From NCBI GenBank assembly GCA_016748015.1, contig JAAOMT010000675.1:570314-634313 (forward strand): a stretch of 64,000 bases of DNA. The letters are read 5' to 3'. A program made the translations under genes and the position numbers. Below are positions 50,419 through 63,600 of this stretch, piece after piece. The notes beneath the pieces were generated by a model that ran no database searches, was not told the origin of the DNA, and saw nothing but the letters and a program-made list of their open reading frames with translations. Numbering within the stretch: the first letter of the stretch is position 1; each line of letters starts with the position of its first letter. The DNA comes from Geosiphon pyriformis. Its lineage: Eukaryota; Glomeromycota; Glomeromycetes; Archaeosporales; Geosiphonaceae.

Positions 50419-52124
50419 ATGTGGAAGCGTTCAAATATCAAATATATCATTACAGCTTTATTTCTCTTATTAGGAATTCACTACTTATTCACGTTTACTC
50501 ACCCAGAAGGTTGGATTTCTTCAAATACTAAGCTTGACGCTTTCTTGGAAGACGAGAAGATATTTCCCCTTTCATCTACCAAAATACCAATTACAGAAAA
50601 GAAAAAAAATGAGCTGAATTATAAAGAACATTTACCTATCAGTTCCATCAATAACTTTACAAACACAACTTGGGCAAATGGTGCATTTGTCGTTTTAGTA
50701 CGTAACAGTGACATTCATTCGTTACGTGCTGCCATGCGCGAAGTAGAAGATCGATTCAATCACAAATATAATTATCCGTGGGTATTCTTGAACGATGGAG
50801 AGTTTTCAAAAGAATTTAAGGAACTTTCTAGTGCAATGACTAAGGGAAATACAGAATATGGTATGTTTAAGATTCTCAAACCAACAAAGCTAACGAAATC
50901 CCATCATATTCAAAATTGAATTTTTGCGGTAAAACTAGGGGTAATTCCTAAGGAGCATTGGAGCGTTCCTAGTTGGATTGATTATGACAAAGCGAAGAAA
51001 ATTTTTAAAAATATGGCTGAAGATAAAATTATATATGGGGGGAGCGAATCTTACAGGCATATGTGCAGGTTATTCCCAGAATTATGAATGAATATCTTTT
51101 GATTTTCATAGCACCTTATTTCTTTAATTGATCTTTCAGGTTTGAATCCGGTTTTTTCTTTCGTCATCCGTTGTTGCACAAATATGACTATTATTGGCGA
51201 GTGGAACCTGGTGTTCATTATTATTGCGATATTGACTACGATCCTTTTATATTTATGAAAAAAAATGGGATGAAATACGGTCAGTTTTTTGTGGCTTGTG
51301 GCTTACATTCTTGACTTAAACATGTTTGTAATCTGTCATGCTCATTTTTAACTCCAGGCTGGACGATCTCCTTATACGAATACGAAGGCACTATTAAAAC
51401 ACTATGGTCAACTGTCAAGAAATTCATGAAAGAATACCCGCAATATATTGCGAAGGATAATTATATAGACTTTATTTCATCTGATAAAGGGGAAACCTTT
51501 AACTTGTACGTGGTGTACTTCCAAAGCCTTTTAATTTTTTGAAATGAATAACTCTAAAATCTATACATTCACCCTGCTCTCCTTATCAGATGTCATTTTT
51601 GGTCGAATTTCGAAATCGGTGATTTGAACTTTCTTAGGAGTGAACAATATTTAAAGTATTTTGAATTCCTAGATCAAGCTGGCGGTTTCTTCTACGAACG
51701 GTGAGACACTGTGGGAATTCAGTTTTTTTTATACAATATCTTATGATCATTTGCCTTCATCAGATGGGGTGATGCGCCCGTTCATTCAATCGCCGCCGCG
51801 TTGCTTTTGGAAAAGGGGAAAATTCATTTTTTCAATGATATCGGTTACAAACATGAACCTTTCATGCATTGTCCTACCGACAAAATTATACAGCTCAAGT
51901 GCCATTGCAACCCCGATGAGAGTTTTGGTGGGCAATTCACATTTCATTGATATTTTGATAAACCTTCGAAACTCATTTTATATTTATTTTATTAATTAAT
52001 AGATAAAAATGGATACAGTTGTACGGGAAGGTAAGCGTCTTTCATAATTCGTCTTAACAAAAATCCACTACTAATGTAATATGGTAATGTTTTTTTCAGA
52101 TGGCATGAAATCATTGGAAAATAA
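50419..52124 (+). CDS. Alpha-1,2-mannosyltransferase, KRE2/MNT1 family (GT15), 8 exons
   Basis: A Golgi type II enzyme that adds mannose from GDP-mannose to protein O- and N-glycans. Exons: 50,419-50,860; 50,939-51,068; 51,140-51,279; 51,358-51,505; 51,590-51,700; 51,764-51,927; 52,003-52,030; 52,100-52,124, for 395 residues. The signal anchor is near residues 8-27 ([16 protein letters not shown]), then a stem. The catalytic region has [66 protein letters not shown] and [15 protein letters not shown], all typical of GT15. The C-terminal tiny exons are inferred from phase and give [14 protein letters not shown]. Which KTR/KRE2 paralogue is unclear. Confidence 0.93.
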
Positions 52125-52369
52125 AACAGTCTCACTATCTAATGTATACATGATAATAAAAATAACCTAATAAAAAAAAATCACGAGAGGTTTTGGAAGG
52201 TAGAATCTAAAATCAATTTTTTAATATAGGTTACTTTTTACAACATTATGCCTTATAATCTTCAGTCTTAACTATGAGCTCAAACTCTACACCTTGATAT
52301 CCAAACATGGTTTACCATTTCTGTAAAGGAGCAGCTAAGGCCAAGTTGGAATACAATTGCGAAACAGAC

Positions 52370-53556
52370 TCAGTCACCTGATCCTAACTGTTGACCTCTT
52401 CCCCAATTATGTCCGCGCATAGGGGTCGGAACTTGTGGTGAAGGGGGAATGTAAACCCTCCCATAAGACGTTCTTACCCCATTTGGGTTAGTATTTAAGG
52501 GAAAATATCTATATAACCATTGTGGAGTCTTAATAAATCGAGATCCTCCGGTGGCCGGATATAAATCTTCCAGAAAATAATATAGATGTCCGGATATTAG
52601 ACCAATGACCATTGCCCATGGGATACCCCGCGCGGGTTGTGCGACGTATTCGTATATCAACAAGACAAAAGGGAGATATACAGCCTGAGATACCCAAAGA
52701 GCCAATGGTTATATAGTCTGAAGAAATCAAGAGTAACCATTGATTATCACAAAATATTCACCTTGAAATTAAGTCCGAATAAAAATGTCACTATCATGTC
52801 TCGGTTATGTTGCGACCATAAATATACAATCGCCATTATCAGCGACTTGTTGTATAAATATAAAGGCATGAATATCGAAGTGATCTAAAGTAAAAAATTG
52901 ATGTAAATGGATAAATAGAGTCAAGTAAATGAAATGGAATGTCATGATTCAATTATGCAGTCAAATCTCAAATGACAATGAGATCAACTAAATTTGATTA
53001 TGATTCTTTTCATTTTATCCCTTCACCAGAACCAAACGACAGTTTGAAATAAATGCTTGTACGTTCGGGCAGAAGTAGGGAAAAAGGCTCCAACTCTATT
53101 TTGCCTCTTTCAAAAACTGTTGATCTTGGTATTATTATGTGATCCAAAAAGATAAATAAAGGATACAAGGATGAAGATTGATACAAGCAAAAGAAACCAA
53201 GCATAATCAGCAGTCTTTCCCGCAAATTTTGTGTTCTCTAAAATATTTGAATATCGATATAGAAAGTATAATTGAAAGATAAAATCCAATCCAATACGTT
53301 CGTAAAAGAAAGATGTATAAATTCGCCACAACTCTGGAAACGAAAACTATAAAAATTGAAGAAAATCCATAGTGAGCAACTTTTCAATATGTATTTTGAA
53401 CTTTCAACTTACTTTGAAAATCTGATCTGGTATGAAAATGAGATTGCTAGGGTCAACTAATAAAGCTCCCAATAACGTGGTTCCTGTAAAGCTGCTGAAT
53501 AAAAATCGTGTACAAGGAGGTATACTGTTATACCAGGTAATTAGTTCTTGATTCAT
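52370..53556 (-). CDS. DER1: Derlin (Der1-like ERAD protein), 4 exons
   Basis: Rhomboid-related inactive protease that moves misfolded proteins out of the ER. Exons 53,413-53,556, 53,167-53,346, 52,762-52,884 and 52,370-52,684 give 253 residues (human Derlin-1: 251). Features: N-terminal WYNSIPPCTRF, the conserved WR in PELWRIYTSFF, several membrane spans, AIVYLWSQHNRD, and GHLYYFLEDLYP with the GxxxG-like motif of the family. It ends GHNWGRGQQLGSGD, as fungal and animal Derlins do. It is divergent from prefoldin 4. A HERPUD-like partner gene lies about 12 kb to the left. Confidence 0.93.
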
Positions 53557-53773
53557 CACTATTTCAGATATTAAAACAAGGAAAGAAATTATGAGTTGAG
53601 AGAGATACGTAAAAGAAAAAAAGTTGAGCTATCGGATATCATATAATCTATTTGTCAGCCATAAATTTGAAGACACCAATAGTATTAGACAGTTAAAAGA
53701 TCAGTGATTCCAGTCTCATTTTCTTTTTGCCATCTTTTGAAATTACACGTTACAAACTCTTTAACTTGTTTAA
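53557..53773. promoter_or_regulatory. Shared intergenic promoter of Derlin and prefoldin 4
   Basis: 217 bp between divergent start codons. No unfolded-protein-response element was recognised by eye. Confidence 0.4.
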
Positions 53774-54436
53774 ATGTCTGTCTCTCAAATGCGCATGGTG
53801 AAGTCTAACACAAATATTTTATTTAATCCTATGTCCAGACCCAACCCTTTAAACCTAATTATAATGGCTCCCCTTGCAACGTAGATAAGCAAAGATGACG
53901 AAGTAGACGTTGAAGTAACATGGGAAGACCAACAACGTATAAATTCGTTTAGTAAGTTGAACGCCAAGCACTCGGACTTGGAAGAAATCTATAATGCAAA
54001 AAAGGTATTGAGGCTATGGCATTATCTAACTCATTTTTCCCTCAAATTTCGAATTAATTAAAAAAATTCATTGACTGGAACTAGATAGAGAGAGAACTTA
54101 TTGAGGATCTATCCTCGGAACTCGAACTTGCTGATGAGGATAAAGAAATTCCGTAACTTCATTTCGTTTTTAACATCATTATTTGCAAAAATTGCTCATT
54201 TTACCCATTTATCTATCGACTTGTAAAATAATTTAAGGTACAAAATAGGAGACGCGTTCATCTCCTTGACGTTAGAGGAAGTCCAACAGCGAATCACCCA
54301 GGAATCTGAAGACCTTAGGCAAGAGCTTGAGAATTTGAGAGATGAAATGGTTGCTTTAATGCAAAAAATGAACGAACTCAAGGGTTTACTATATGGCAAG
54401 TTCGGAAAAGCTATTAATTTGGAGAAGGAATATTGA
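53774..54436 (+). CDS. PFDN4: Prefoldin subunit 4, 4 exons
   Basis: Beta-type subunit of the hexameric chaperone that passes unfolded actin and tubulin to the CCT chaperonin in the cytosol. Exons 53,774-53,797, 53,885-54,004, 54,085-54,152 and 54,238-54,436 give 136 residues. [32 protein letters not shown] and LYGKFGKAINLE are family signatures, flanked by two coiled-coil helices with heptads. The first exon is only 8 codons, chosen because its donor is in phase; a start further upstream is not seen. Confidence 0.93.
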
Positions 54437-54890
54437 AAGAATGAGTATATGTTTTGAAGAGGGAACGCAGAAGAGTACAGATTAAGAAGTAAAGTAATTA
54501 CAGGCAAGCAAAATTCTTAATTTGCTTCCTTATTTAATAGTTTTTGCAAATTAATGATAATTCGAGCCCGAGAAATTTGCACTTTGAATTTTTCTAAATT
54601 ACTAAACCCGAAAAATAGTAAAAGGTTTTATTTAATTGAACATTACGAGAATTTCAATACTATTATCAAGCGAAAACAGCTATAGGCGTGACCATTTTCA
54701 TTTGGTTACGTTTAGTAATCTATTTAAAGGATTTAAAAACTAGGAGTGATATATACAAGCTTGTTTCAAAAAGCAAAATATCCATTGAAAATATTAATTT
54801 ATGAGGATACGACCATATATTAACAGGGATTTCAATCAAAACCAAATTAACACCCTGAACCCGAGAACACCAATGAAGGAAAAATTGCTT
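54437..54890. other. Intergenic between convergent PFDN4 and TPS/TPP
   Basis: 3' UTR sequence; no other feature seen. Confidence 0.5.
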
Positions 54891-57736
54891 CTACAATTCG
54901 TCTGTCAGATGTCGGAGTAACTTTTCAACATCCTTGACATTATCATTGTAATGTTTTGCTTCGGTTTGTTTTTTGCCCACGGTGCTAGTAATACTCTTCG
55001 GATGAGTTTCCTTGAGAAATGAAAAGACCGGCTCGTCCGTTTTTCCATCTCCAATGCAAAGGATGAAATCTACCCCGGATTGATCCATATATTGAAAGTC
55101 CTTTAAGATAGCACGAACTGCAGTAGATTTGTCAACCAAAGCTGGGCGAACCTCGAGAGTTTTGTTCCCGAGAACAATCTGTAAAAATTGCCCAATAATG
55201 GGATCAAATAAATTCCATTCTTAGCCGATTGGATTGAAAAATTCCTATTTGAACTAAGATAGGAAAACGCATGAGCGAAAAATAAAGCTCACCGACAAAG
55301 CCATATGACTCAAAACCTTTTCCAGATTAACTTGAAGTTCAGTTGCTTGCCAAGATCCAAACTCAGGATCGGCCATACGATAGTGCCACGTCAGGTTGAT
55401 TTCTTTCTCTTCAATGAAAGATCCAGGAGTCCTTTCAAGATAATGCTGGAATATAGGCCTGATGGCTTCTTTCCATGCTGGATCTACTTGCTCTACTAAT
55501 TTGTACCAGCTATTGCTTTCCTCTTTCAACGTCTTCCCTTCTGCCTGACAGTTACCAATAGGATCCACGTGGCCACGCAACGTTTGAGGGTGTTTATAAA
55601 AGCATCCATGCTCTGCAGAAAGACCTATTCCAGTGGACGAAAACCACTTGTCAAGATGAGAACGTCCCCGCCCAGACAAGATATATACATATGTGTCTGG
55701 TTTTGATTGCAATTTTTTCAAAATAGAAATGATCGTGTCGCTGGGCTTGGCTAATTCTGGCAATTTGTGTGTAGTCGTCAAAGTTCCATCATAATCTAAT
55801 AAAATAATTTTCTTTTTTGAAGCTTTAGCTGCAGTCAAGGTTTTCTCAATACTCAAACGTGGTATTTGCATATTTTCTCTCACACGCTGATTAAAATAGA
55901 ATAGATCAGCGCACGGCTTGCTTTAAAATAAATAATTCATTTGCTTATTTCAAGATTTCCTCTTACTCTCAGTTCATTAACAAAGCGTAGTCCCCAATAA
56001 GCAGCTGTATATTTAGTAACATAGCTGTAGAGCTTTTCATGATTCTTCGCTCTCAATTCAGCAGGCATCATCACCGCATCGTGAATGCCATTAGCGAGGT
56101 CTACGGTGTTCCATGGGTTGACGATGATTGACCCTAAATCCAAACGGGTTTTAATTGGTTTGATACTAGAGAGTGTAGAAAAACAATATTTTGGTTACCG
56201 TTCAAGGACTGGGCAGCTCCAGCAAATTCACTCAAAATCAAGACACCATGTGTTCCTTGTTGACAGGAGATATACTCATAGGACACTAAATTCATGCCAT
56301 CTCTTGTAGATGAAACCAAACATACATCGGAAATAGCGTACAAGGCGACTAATTCCTCAAAGGCGACGGACTTATGCATGAAATGAATCGGCATAAATTC
56401 TACTGTTCCAAATTTGCCATTGATTCTTCCAACCAGCTCGTTGACAACAGCTCGTAAATTTTGATACTCTTCTACATCTTGACGAGAGGGGACTGCCACC
56501 TGAACGAGAACTACTTTACCAATCCATTCTGGATGATCACTCAAAAAAACTTCCAAGGCATGAAACTTTTGCGGAACTCCTTTGATATAATCCAAACGAT
56601 CAACTCCTACAATGATTTTTATTCCTTTAAATTTCTCTCGTAAACTCTTTATTCTCTCTTGAATTTTGGGTTGTTTCATGCCCTAATGCGTCGGACAAAA
56701 ACCAGAATGTCAAACTCAGCAGGAAAACAGCAATTTTCCAGTAAATATCACTAAATGCTTACATCTGTAAACTTCTCAGGATCAATCCCAATAGGGAATG
56801 TACCAATCTGAACGTGCCTTCCCTCGAAATCTACGGCATTTGGCATTGTTGACAACCCTAGAATGCGTGTACAGGAGGAGAGAAAATGTCGTGCATAGTC
56901 GTATGTGTGAAATCCAATTAGGTCACAGTTGAGCACTCCAGTTAGTATTTCCCGGCGAACAGGTAAAATTCTTAAAATGTTTGTGCAATAATTATTAATG
57001 TCGAAAACAACGAAGAACAGTAAAAACTTTAGATCGGCCCACATACCGATATATTTCGCTACTTGGGAAAGGGGTATGCAAAAAGAAACCAATCTTTATG
57101 TGCTTTTTTGAAGTCCCTATTTTCTCTCTCAGTAAACTTGGTAATAGCATCAAATGATAATCCTGTACCCATACCAAATCTCCATCTTTCAAGATATTGT
57201 TTATGGCATCTGCGAACTGATCATTAACTTTTTGATAAGCTTCCCAGTCCTGTTCATTGAATGAAATCTCGCCAGGGTGGTAATGAAACAATGGCCACAA
57301 GATTGAGTTTGAAAACCCATTATAATGGCGATCAGCAAGTTCATCATCAATAAACACAGGAAGGCAGGAATGCTTTGCGAGTTCATTAGTGACATTTTTC
57401 CTTTCACCTTCGGGAACATTGATTCCTTAAATTGGTACAAATTGATCAAGTATTAACTTGCAGAAGTCTTATAAAGAGGAGATATAATACTGGAAATGAG
57501 ACTTTATAAAAAGTTTACTTCCAATAAAATATGATCTTACCAGGCCATCCTATCCAAGTAAATGACATCATTTTCTTGAGGCCACTTAAAGCACTCACTA
57601 AACCACCCGAGGACATTTTAAAATTATAGTCGCTGCCATTTTTTGATATGGTCATTGGAAGACGGTTAGAAACTACAAGCAAACGAAGATCTGCTTCCCC
57701 TGAGGAGCTTTGTAATGAATTATTTTTTTCAGGCAT
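54891..57736 (-). CDS. Bifunctional trehalose-6-P synthase/phosphatase, 7 exons
   Basis: Makes trehalose from UDP-glucose and glucose-6-phosphate and removes the phosphate. Exons: 57,541-57,736; 57,047-57,425; 56,763-56,970; 56,199-56,682; 55,967-56,133; 55,293-55,886; 54,891-55,178, for 771 residues. The GT20 synthase part (~16-490) has VVSNRLP, SGGLVSAL, WIGWPG, VWVQDYHLMLLP, FFLHTPFPSSEIYR, VDRLDYIKGVPQK, RDGMNLVSYEY and LSEFAGAAQSL, so all key substrate residues look kept. The phosphatase part has LLDYDGTLTT (~509) and GDGKTDEPVF (~719), with the two HAD Asp motifs. In yeast these are separate catalytic proteins (Tps1, Tps2); here both sites look alive, which should be tested. Confidence 0.93.
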
Positions 57737-58848
57737 AATTCCCTTTTAGTAACTAAGGTAGAAGATTTTACGTTAGATAATTCAGCTAATGATTGGAGAC
57801 CAAAATGCCAGGAGAGTTTTATTGGACTTTTCCATTATAAGAGGGTTGCGTACAAATTGGTTCCGAGAAAACCTAAGTTAAATAATTGAATCTTGGATTG
57901 TCGAAGAACGATATTAAAGGCAAGTAAATTTGAAATGTCCTTATATATACTTTTAATAAAACATGTATTGTATAAAAAATTGATTAAAAAAACTTTGATC
58001 ACCCAAAAACCTGCTTAATTATTTTTTGAAAATCTGCAAACTTTCTTTTTTTTGACGTCATTGATATATATACCCGATTAGCGATCCAAGGAATGGGGAA
58101 ATTGAAGTGCTTTAAACACGTGGTTATTACAGTAATATTACGTTTTTATGACGGAAGCTGAAAATGGCCTAACTCACCTTAGAATTCGATGATTTATATC
58201 ATCCATAATATGAAACATTACATAAACATTTCAATAAAAATATTAAAATATGGGGCATGTTGGGAACAAAATAAACATGACGCCACAGAAAGATTTCAGG
58301 GAACGCCACGGATTGGTCTTAAACTCTCCCGTTTGTATTAAGCACCAAACAAATTAATTAAAAGTGAAAAGCACCAAAAATCATTTATCCAAAAATCTTG
58401 GTTGAGCAGTATCTGCATAATTTTTTCATCACTTTGTAGTTAAAAATAATTTGATCGTCTACCTGTTTATTAAAATTTAGCTTATGAAACAGTGGGTAAT
58501 TTTTGATTTGATATTTGGTAACACAATCTTGCCATTATAGCACCTTGTTGTTATTGCAATAAAAAAAACTAGAAAGGTACCCGATCAAATTTTTGGGAAG
58601 GAGGATGATGGATTTCATGTTTTAAAACTTTTTATTTGCATATGTTTCAAGATCTCCAACCGTAAAATATTTTTAATCTGGTGAGGCTTATTAAAATAAC
58701 ACGACCCGCACCCGTTTGTCGTCTTAGAAAAATCGAATCACAAATCAATATTGTAAACAATTATCCATTCATATTAATTGTTCCAGAATGTGATATTTCT
58801 CGTAATGCAAGCAAGATACATATAAACGCACTCTCATAACTTTACAAC
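57737..58848. other. Intergenic; TPS/TPP upstream region
   Basis: Less AT-rich than the repeat deserts and likely to contain the TPS/TPP promoter. No gene recognised. Confidence 0.45.
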
Positions 58849-58960
58849 ATGGACTAATTTGAATTTGTTCGTCAATACTGGAGAGACCATCCTGAGGCCA
58901 GTGAAAAAGAAGTCAATGATGCGTACAAAAGCAAATACTATATTAGTTATATTAGTTAGT
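58849..58960 (+). pseudogene. Fragment of an HMG-box-like gene, truncated
   Basis: After ATG GAC a TAA interrupts, then FEFVRQYWRDHPEASEKEVN and DAYKSKYY read open before AT-rich DNA. The pattern resembles the first helix of an HMG box (hydrophobic-Arg-x-HP-x-AS-x-x-E-hydrophobic). The TAA could be a CAA (Gln) after C-to-T change. The remainder of the domain is absent, so it is a 3'-truncated relic. Confidence 0.35.
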
Positions 58961-60386
58961 ATATAAAAATATTAATAATATATAAATATTTTGCCAACTA
59001 TAATATATTCAACTTATTGAAAAAGTTTCAAAAAAACTATTAACAGTTGTGTTTTATTTAATAAAAACAAAAACAAAATTTAATTTTTATTTTTGCAGAA
59101 ATTGTTTTATTTTGTATTAAAACCAGTATTATAAAAACTGCTAGTATAAAAACAATTCAGAAATTTTTTTTTAAGAATTAAGAATATCATAATTAAACAA
59201 TAAATTAACAAAACTTACTTAATAGTTTCAAGTTAAAAAATTTTTTAGTTTATCTTAACTTAAACCAAAAAATTGATATTTATAACAACAAATATTTAAG
59301 AATAATACTTAAAAAAACTTATTCAATCAATATTAAATTTAATTTATAATGTTAAAAAGACCAATTTACAATATTATTACTAAAAATATTACCAAAATTA
59401 ATTTACAAATGATAATTAAAATTTTACCAAAAGTTATAATACAAATAGTATTATAATTAAATTATACAAAAAAGAAAATAAATATATAAAAAAAGTAATT
59501 AATTTTAAATATACAAAAAATTTATTAGTTAAAAATTAATAAAAACAACACAAAAAATTTATAATTTTAAATTTACAAAAAAACAAATTTTGCCAAAATA
59601 TTTAAAAAAATACAAATTAATTAAAAATAAACAATTTATTTTATATTCTATAAAAATTAAACATAAAAATTAAGAAAAAAATGAAAAATTTAAACTAAAT
59701 ATTTATTTAAATATTTGTTAAATATTTTTATTTTAATAAATAAAAACCAATAAATTAGAGTTTTTATTTTTAATATTACAGATTAAATTGTAAATATTTC
59801 AAAAAATACCACTATAAAATATTTTAATATAAAATTAAAAATATGTTAAAATTATAAAAAATTCCAAATTTTTGAAAATTATGATTTATTATAAAATTAT
59901 ATTTAAATTGTTTTAACTTTAATTGTATTCTCAAAAATTCCAAATTTTTGCAAAAGTATTAATATAAAATGTTTTTAAAAAATAAATAATCAAGTTTTGT
60001 GTTTTTTATAATTATTATTTTGTTTAATTATAAAATATTCTGTTTTTGTAAATTTATACTTTACAAAAAACATTAAATATTATAAGTATTTTATTTAAAT
60101 AAAATAACATAACTTTTAAAACTTAGTTTATATAAGATTAATTTTTAAAAATTTAGTATAATTTAAAAATTTTTAATGTTTTATTAATATTTTATCTATT
60201 AAGTTTTTTTATAAAAAATAAAATTATTAAATATTATTATTATTAATAATAATGTTTTTAATTAATTAATCTTATTTATTTTTTGTTTACAATTAGTTTT
60301 ATTTAATTATAATTAGTAAGATTTAATGTTGTTTTTTTATTTTTATAATATTATTTAATAGAATTTAATATATAAATATCATTTAA

Positions 60387-60419
<33 letters not shown>

Positions 60420-60600
60420 AATTAGCCAATTATTAATTAAAATATTTAATAATATAAATAATATAAATTTATAAACAATAATTAAGAAAATATAACATAA
60501 TAAAATAATATATAAAACACACAATTATGTTTAATTATACAGAATTACTTTTTAAATTATTAAAAAAGTACTATTTATATTATTATTTTTTTTATTTAAT
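58961..60600. other. AT-rich DNA with (TTA)n run
   Basis: Very low complexity A/T; a (TTA)n microsatellite at about 60,387-60,418. No gene. Confidence 0.5.
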
Positions 60601-60604
60601 TTAA

Positions 60605-63600
60605 CAAGTACAGCTCAATCACTACCTAATTACATAAAACCAAAAAAGCTCTATATTAAGTATGGCTTATGTATTTTTTACACATGACCAGCCACTCAAA
60701 CCAGTCAAGGTAACACTATACATTTAGAACACCAGACATAAGAAAATCACATAGAAAACCAAACCACAAACTATGTAATTGAGGATTAAGACCAAAACAT
60801 GTATGTATATCCAGCTTAATATTAAAACTATTAATCATGTTATAAGACTAGACCAAAAACAAACCAGACACTAGCAGGATAATGGATTTATCGCATGGCA
60901 AAAGACTATGCTTCTTATAATAGGCTCTCAGTTTGGCCCTTGGCATCCATACACCAGACCTATGACTTTTAGCAAAATAGTGAACCAGATCAATGATCAA
61001 AGCTCCACTATTCGAATTATCTCCTAACAAACCTCTTGCCTCATCCACCCATTCCTTCAACATGAAACCTTTGGACAAAGTTATGTATAGATGATCTGAA
61101 CTCATAGTTTCATGAAGTAAGCAAACTACTATGCTACAAGTGGCACATGCATCCAACAAAATCGTCCAATCCTTGATGGCATCCAAGATTAAGTCTTTAC
61201 AAGTGTTAGCATCGGAAACAAAGACAAATGAGTGATCTGAATCTTCTAAAAGACCATATAGAATGCACAACACACTAGAATAACCCAAATTATATAACTT
61301 TTTCCTCTTGGCCATAGGCAGCCAATGGTGCAAAGTCTTTATGAAATATGAATGGAGTGTTGCAGTAGCAGAACCTGTGTAACCAAATCTAACATGACTG
61401 TTCACATGCCATATATTGAAAGTGTGATGCTTGTCTATCAGGCTGCTAAATACTCCATTAACTATGTCACTTGCATACTTGGATTCCCAACCAACAAAAT
61501 TAACAGTATTATAAAGTCTACTGACTATATAATAAGCATTGTTAGAAAGGGGTCTGTCTTCCACACTGAGAAAGTAGAGTGATGTCTTGATAAGAAGAAT
61601 GAAATTAGAACTAGTAGCAGCTCTGACAAAAAAATCAGTGTGCTTATTGTCAACAACACTAGTGTGGCCTCTTACTTTGTTCTAGATAACCAACAGATTT
61701 TTTGAAAAAATAGTTTCATGAACAAACTCACACTCCATCCAGCATTTTTTTCTAAAATCCAGTCTGTGGTTTTGTAAAACCATTGCACATAGATCCAGCA
61801 AAGCCTGATTATCAGTAAACAATACCACTAAGCTATGATCAGAAACACAGTCCAAGGCAAGAGTGATGGCTTGCATCTCTGCAAGCATGGAAGACAGTAA
61901 ACTGAGAACCCTAACACAAACACCAACATTAGTACTAGAAAAATAAGCAGCAGTGCCACCACGAGCACCAAAGGAACCAAGATCTTTAACCGAACTGTCG
62001 GTATAAACATGTATAATATCAGAATCCACTTGTTCTAGACAATCTTTGACATAACCATCATTACATAAACAAAATTTTAAAGAAGAAAGCTGTAACAAGA
62101 TACTACTATCAACCAGACCACCAGATTCAATAAAATTCACAAGAAAAACAAACCAACCAGGAATTGGTCTCTTAGGATTCAGTCTTTTCTATCTATGAAA
62201 TGAATTTCACGTGAAACACCTGCCATGATGATCCAAAAGCTGGTTTACATAGATTATCCCAAACCTTTTCAGCGAACTCACAATCTTGATATAAGCATTT
62301 AGCCCAAGAACATCTGCAGCAGCAACACTATTGTTTGCATAAAACATGTTTATTACACTACTTCCCAAAGACAGACCATATGATAAAAGTGTGTTCAAAC
62401 AAGTCACTGAATATGTCCACAGAATTAGCAAAGGACATAAAATTGGCCAGTGAATTTTTGGCCAGGAGCTGCTTGAAAAGAACCAAGTTATATAAATCTG
62501 GGTGATATAAGGCCTCATTGGAAAAATCTTTGGGAAGATTAGCCTTGAGTTTCAGATCTTTTCTCAACAATCTGTTCCATTTTTCATATATATTAGTAGG
62601 GACATGACTAAATTAAAGCTTATAATTAATAATAGGCTGCAAAACAACAGAAACTAAATACAAGAATTGTTTATCAGAAACCACTTTTTTCAGAACTAAG
62701 TTCATAAAAAACTTCAAGTTCAAATGTGCCTTAGTAATACTAAAACAAGAAAGACCCTTAGTTGACAGAAAAATGTCCAAGTATCTATGAGCCTTATATC
62801 TTTTTGCTATTATGATATTTGATCCACTAATCACTAGCTGAGGATTGGCAACCTTTCTGTTGATCAATATAGCAACTGTCTTGTCTGTGTTTATGGAAAT
62901 GTCATTAATATAAAAAAACTCACTAGCAATATCCAAAATACTTTGAGTTGCAGCCATGCTGTTCCCAATCCAGATTGTGTTATCCATAAAGGCCCCAGTA
63001 GCCATGAAGGACACCTTGCTAGTCCTAAGATTTAGCTTGCCAGTGCATGTAAAAAACCTGGATTCCATTCTATAATCATATGTATAACCAAGCTTTTTAA
63101 TCTTACAAAGCAAAAGATCATAAAAAATTCTCTACAACAATAGAGAGAAAACTTCACCTTAGTCAAGTCTATTATGTACCATGTATCTGGATATGAGCCC
63201 AAAATTTGTCATAACATGGTTCATTCGACCATTGTGAATATTCTCAAAAAACTTAACAAAATGAGGACATATTTTAATTCTGGTTAGACAATTCTTCAAA
63301 TAATGTCATCCAACAGAGTCATATGCCTTGCGCATGTCCTGTAGCACCAACCACACTTTTCTGCCATTTTTCAAAGCATTTTCAACTATTGAGCCAACAG
63401 CAAAAATTGGAGAAAGAGTAGACGTGCCTTTCAAGACTAAGAAGTTATCACTTCGAAGAACATCAAACTTACTACATGTCAAAGAGATCCTGTCTGAAAG
63501 CAGCTTAGATAGCACCTTGTGAGCAGTCTTAATCAGAGCAATGGGTCTTGTGTTGGTCAGGATTTCTTCCCTGTCATATGGTTTTGGTATTATAGAAACC

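Noticed and set aside
52637-52888. Plus-strand ORF over the Derlin locus
   Set aside because: Antisense shadow of Derlin exons 3 and 4, which have clear homology and phase.
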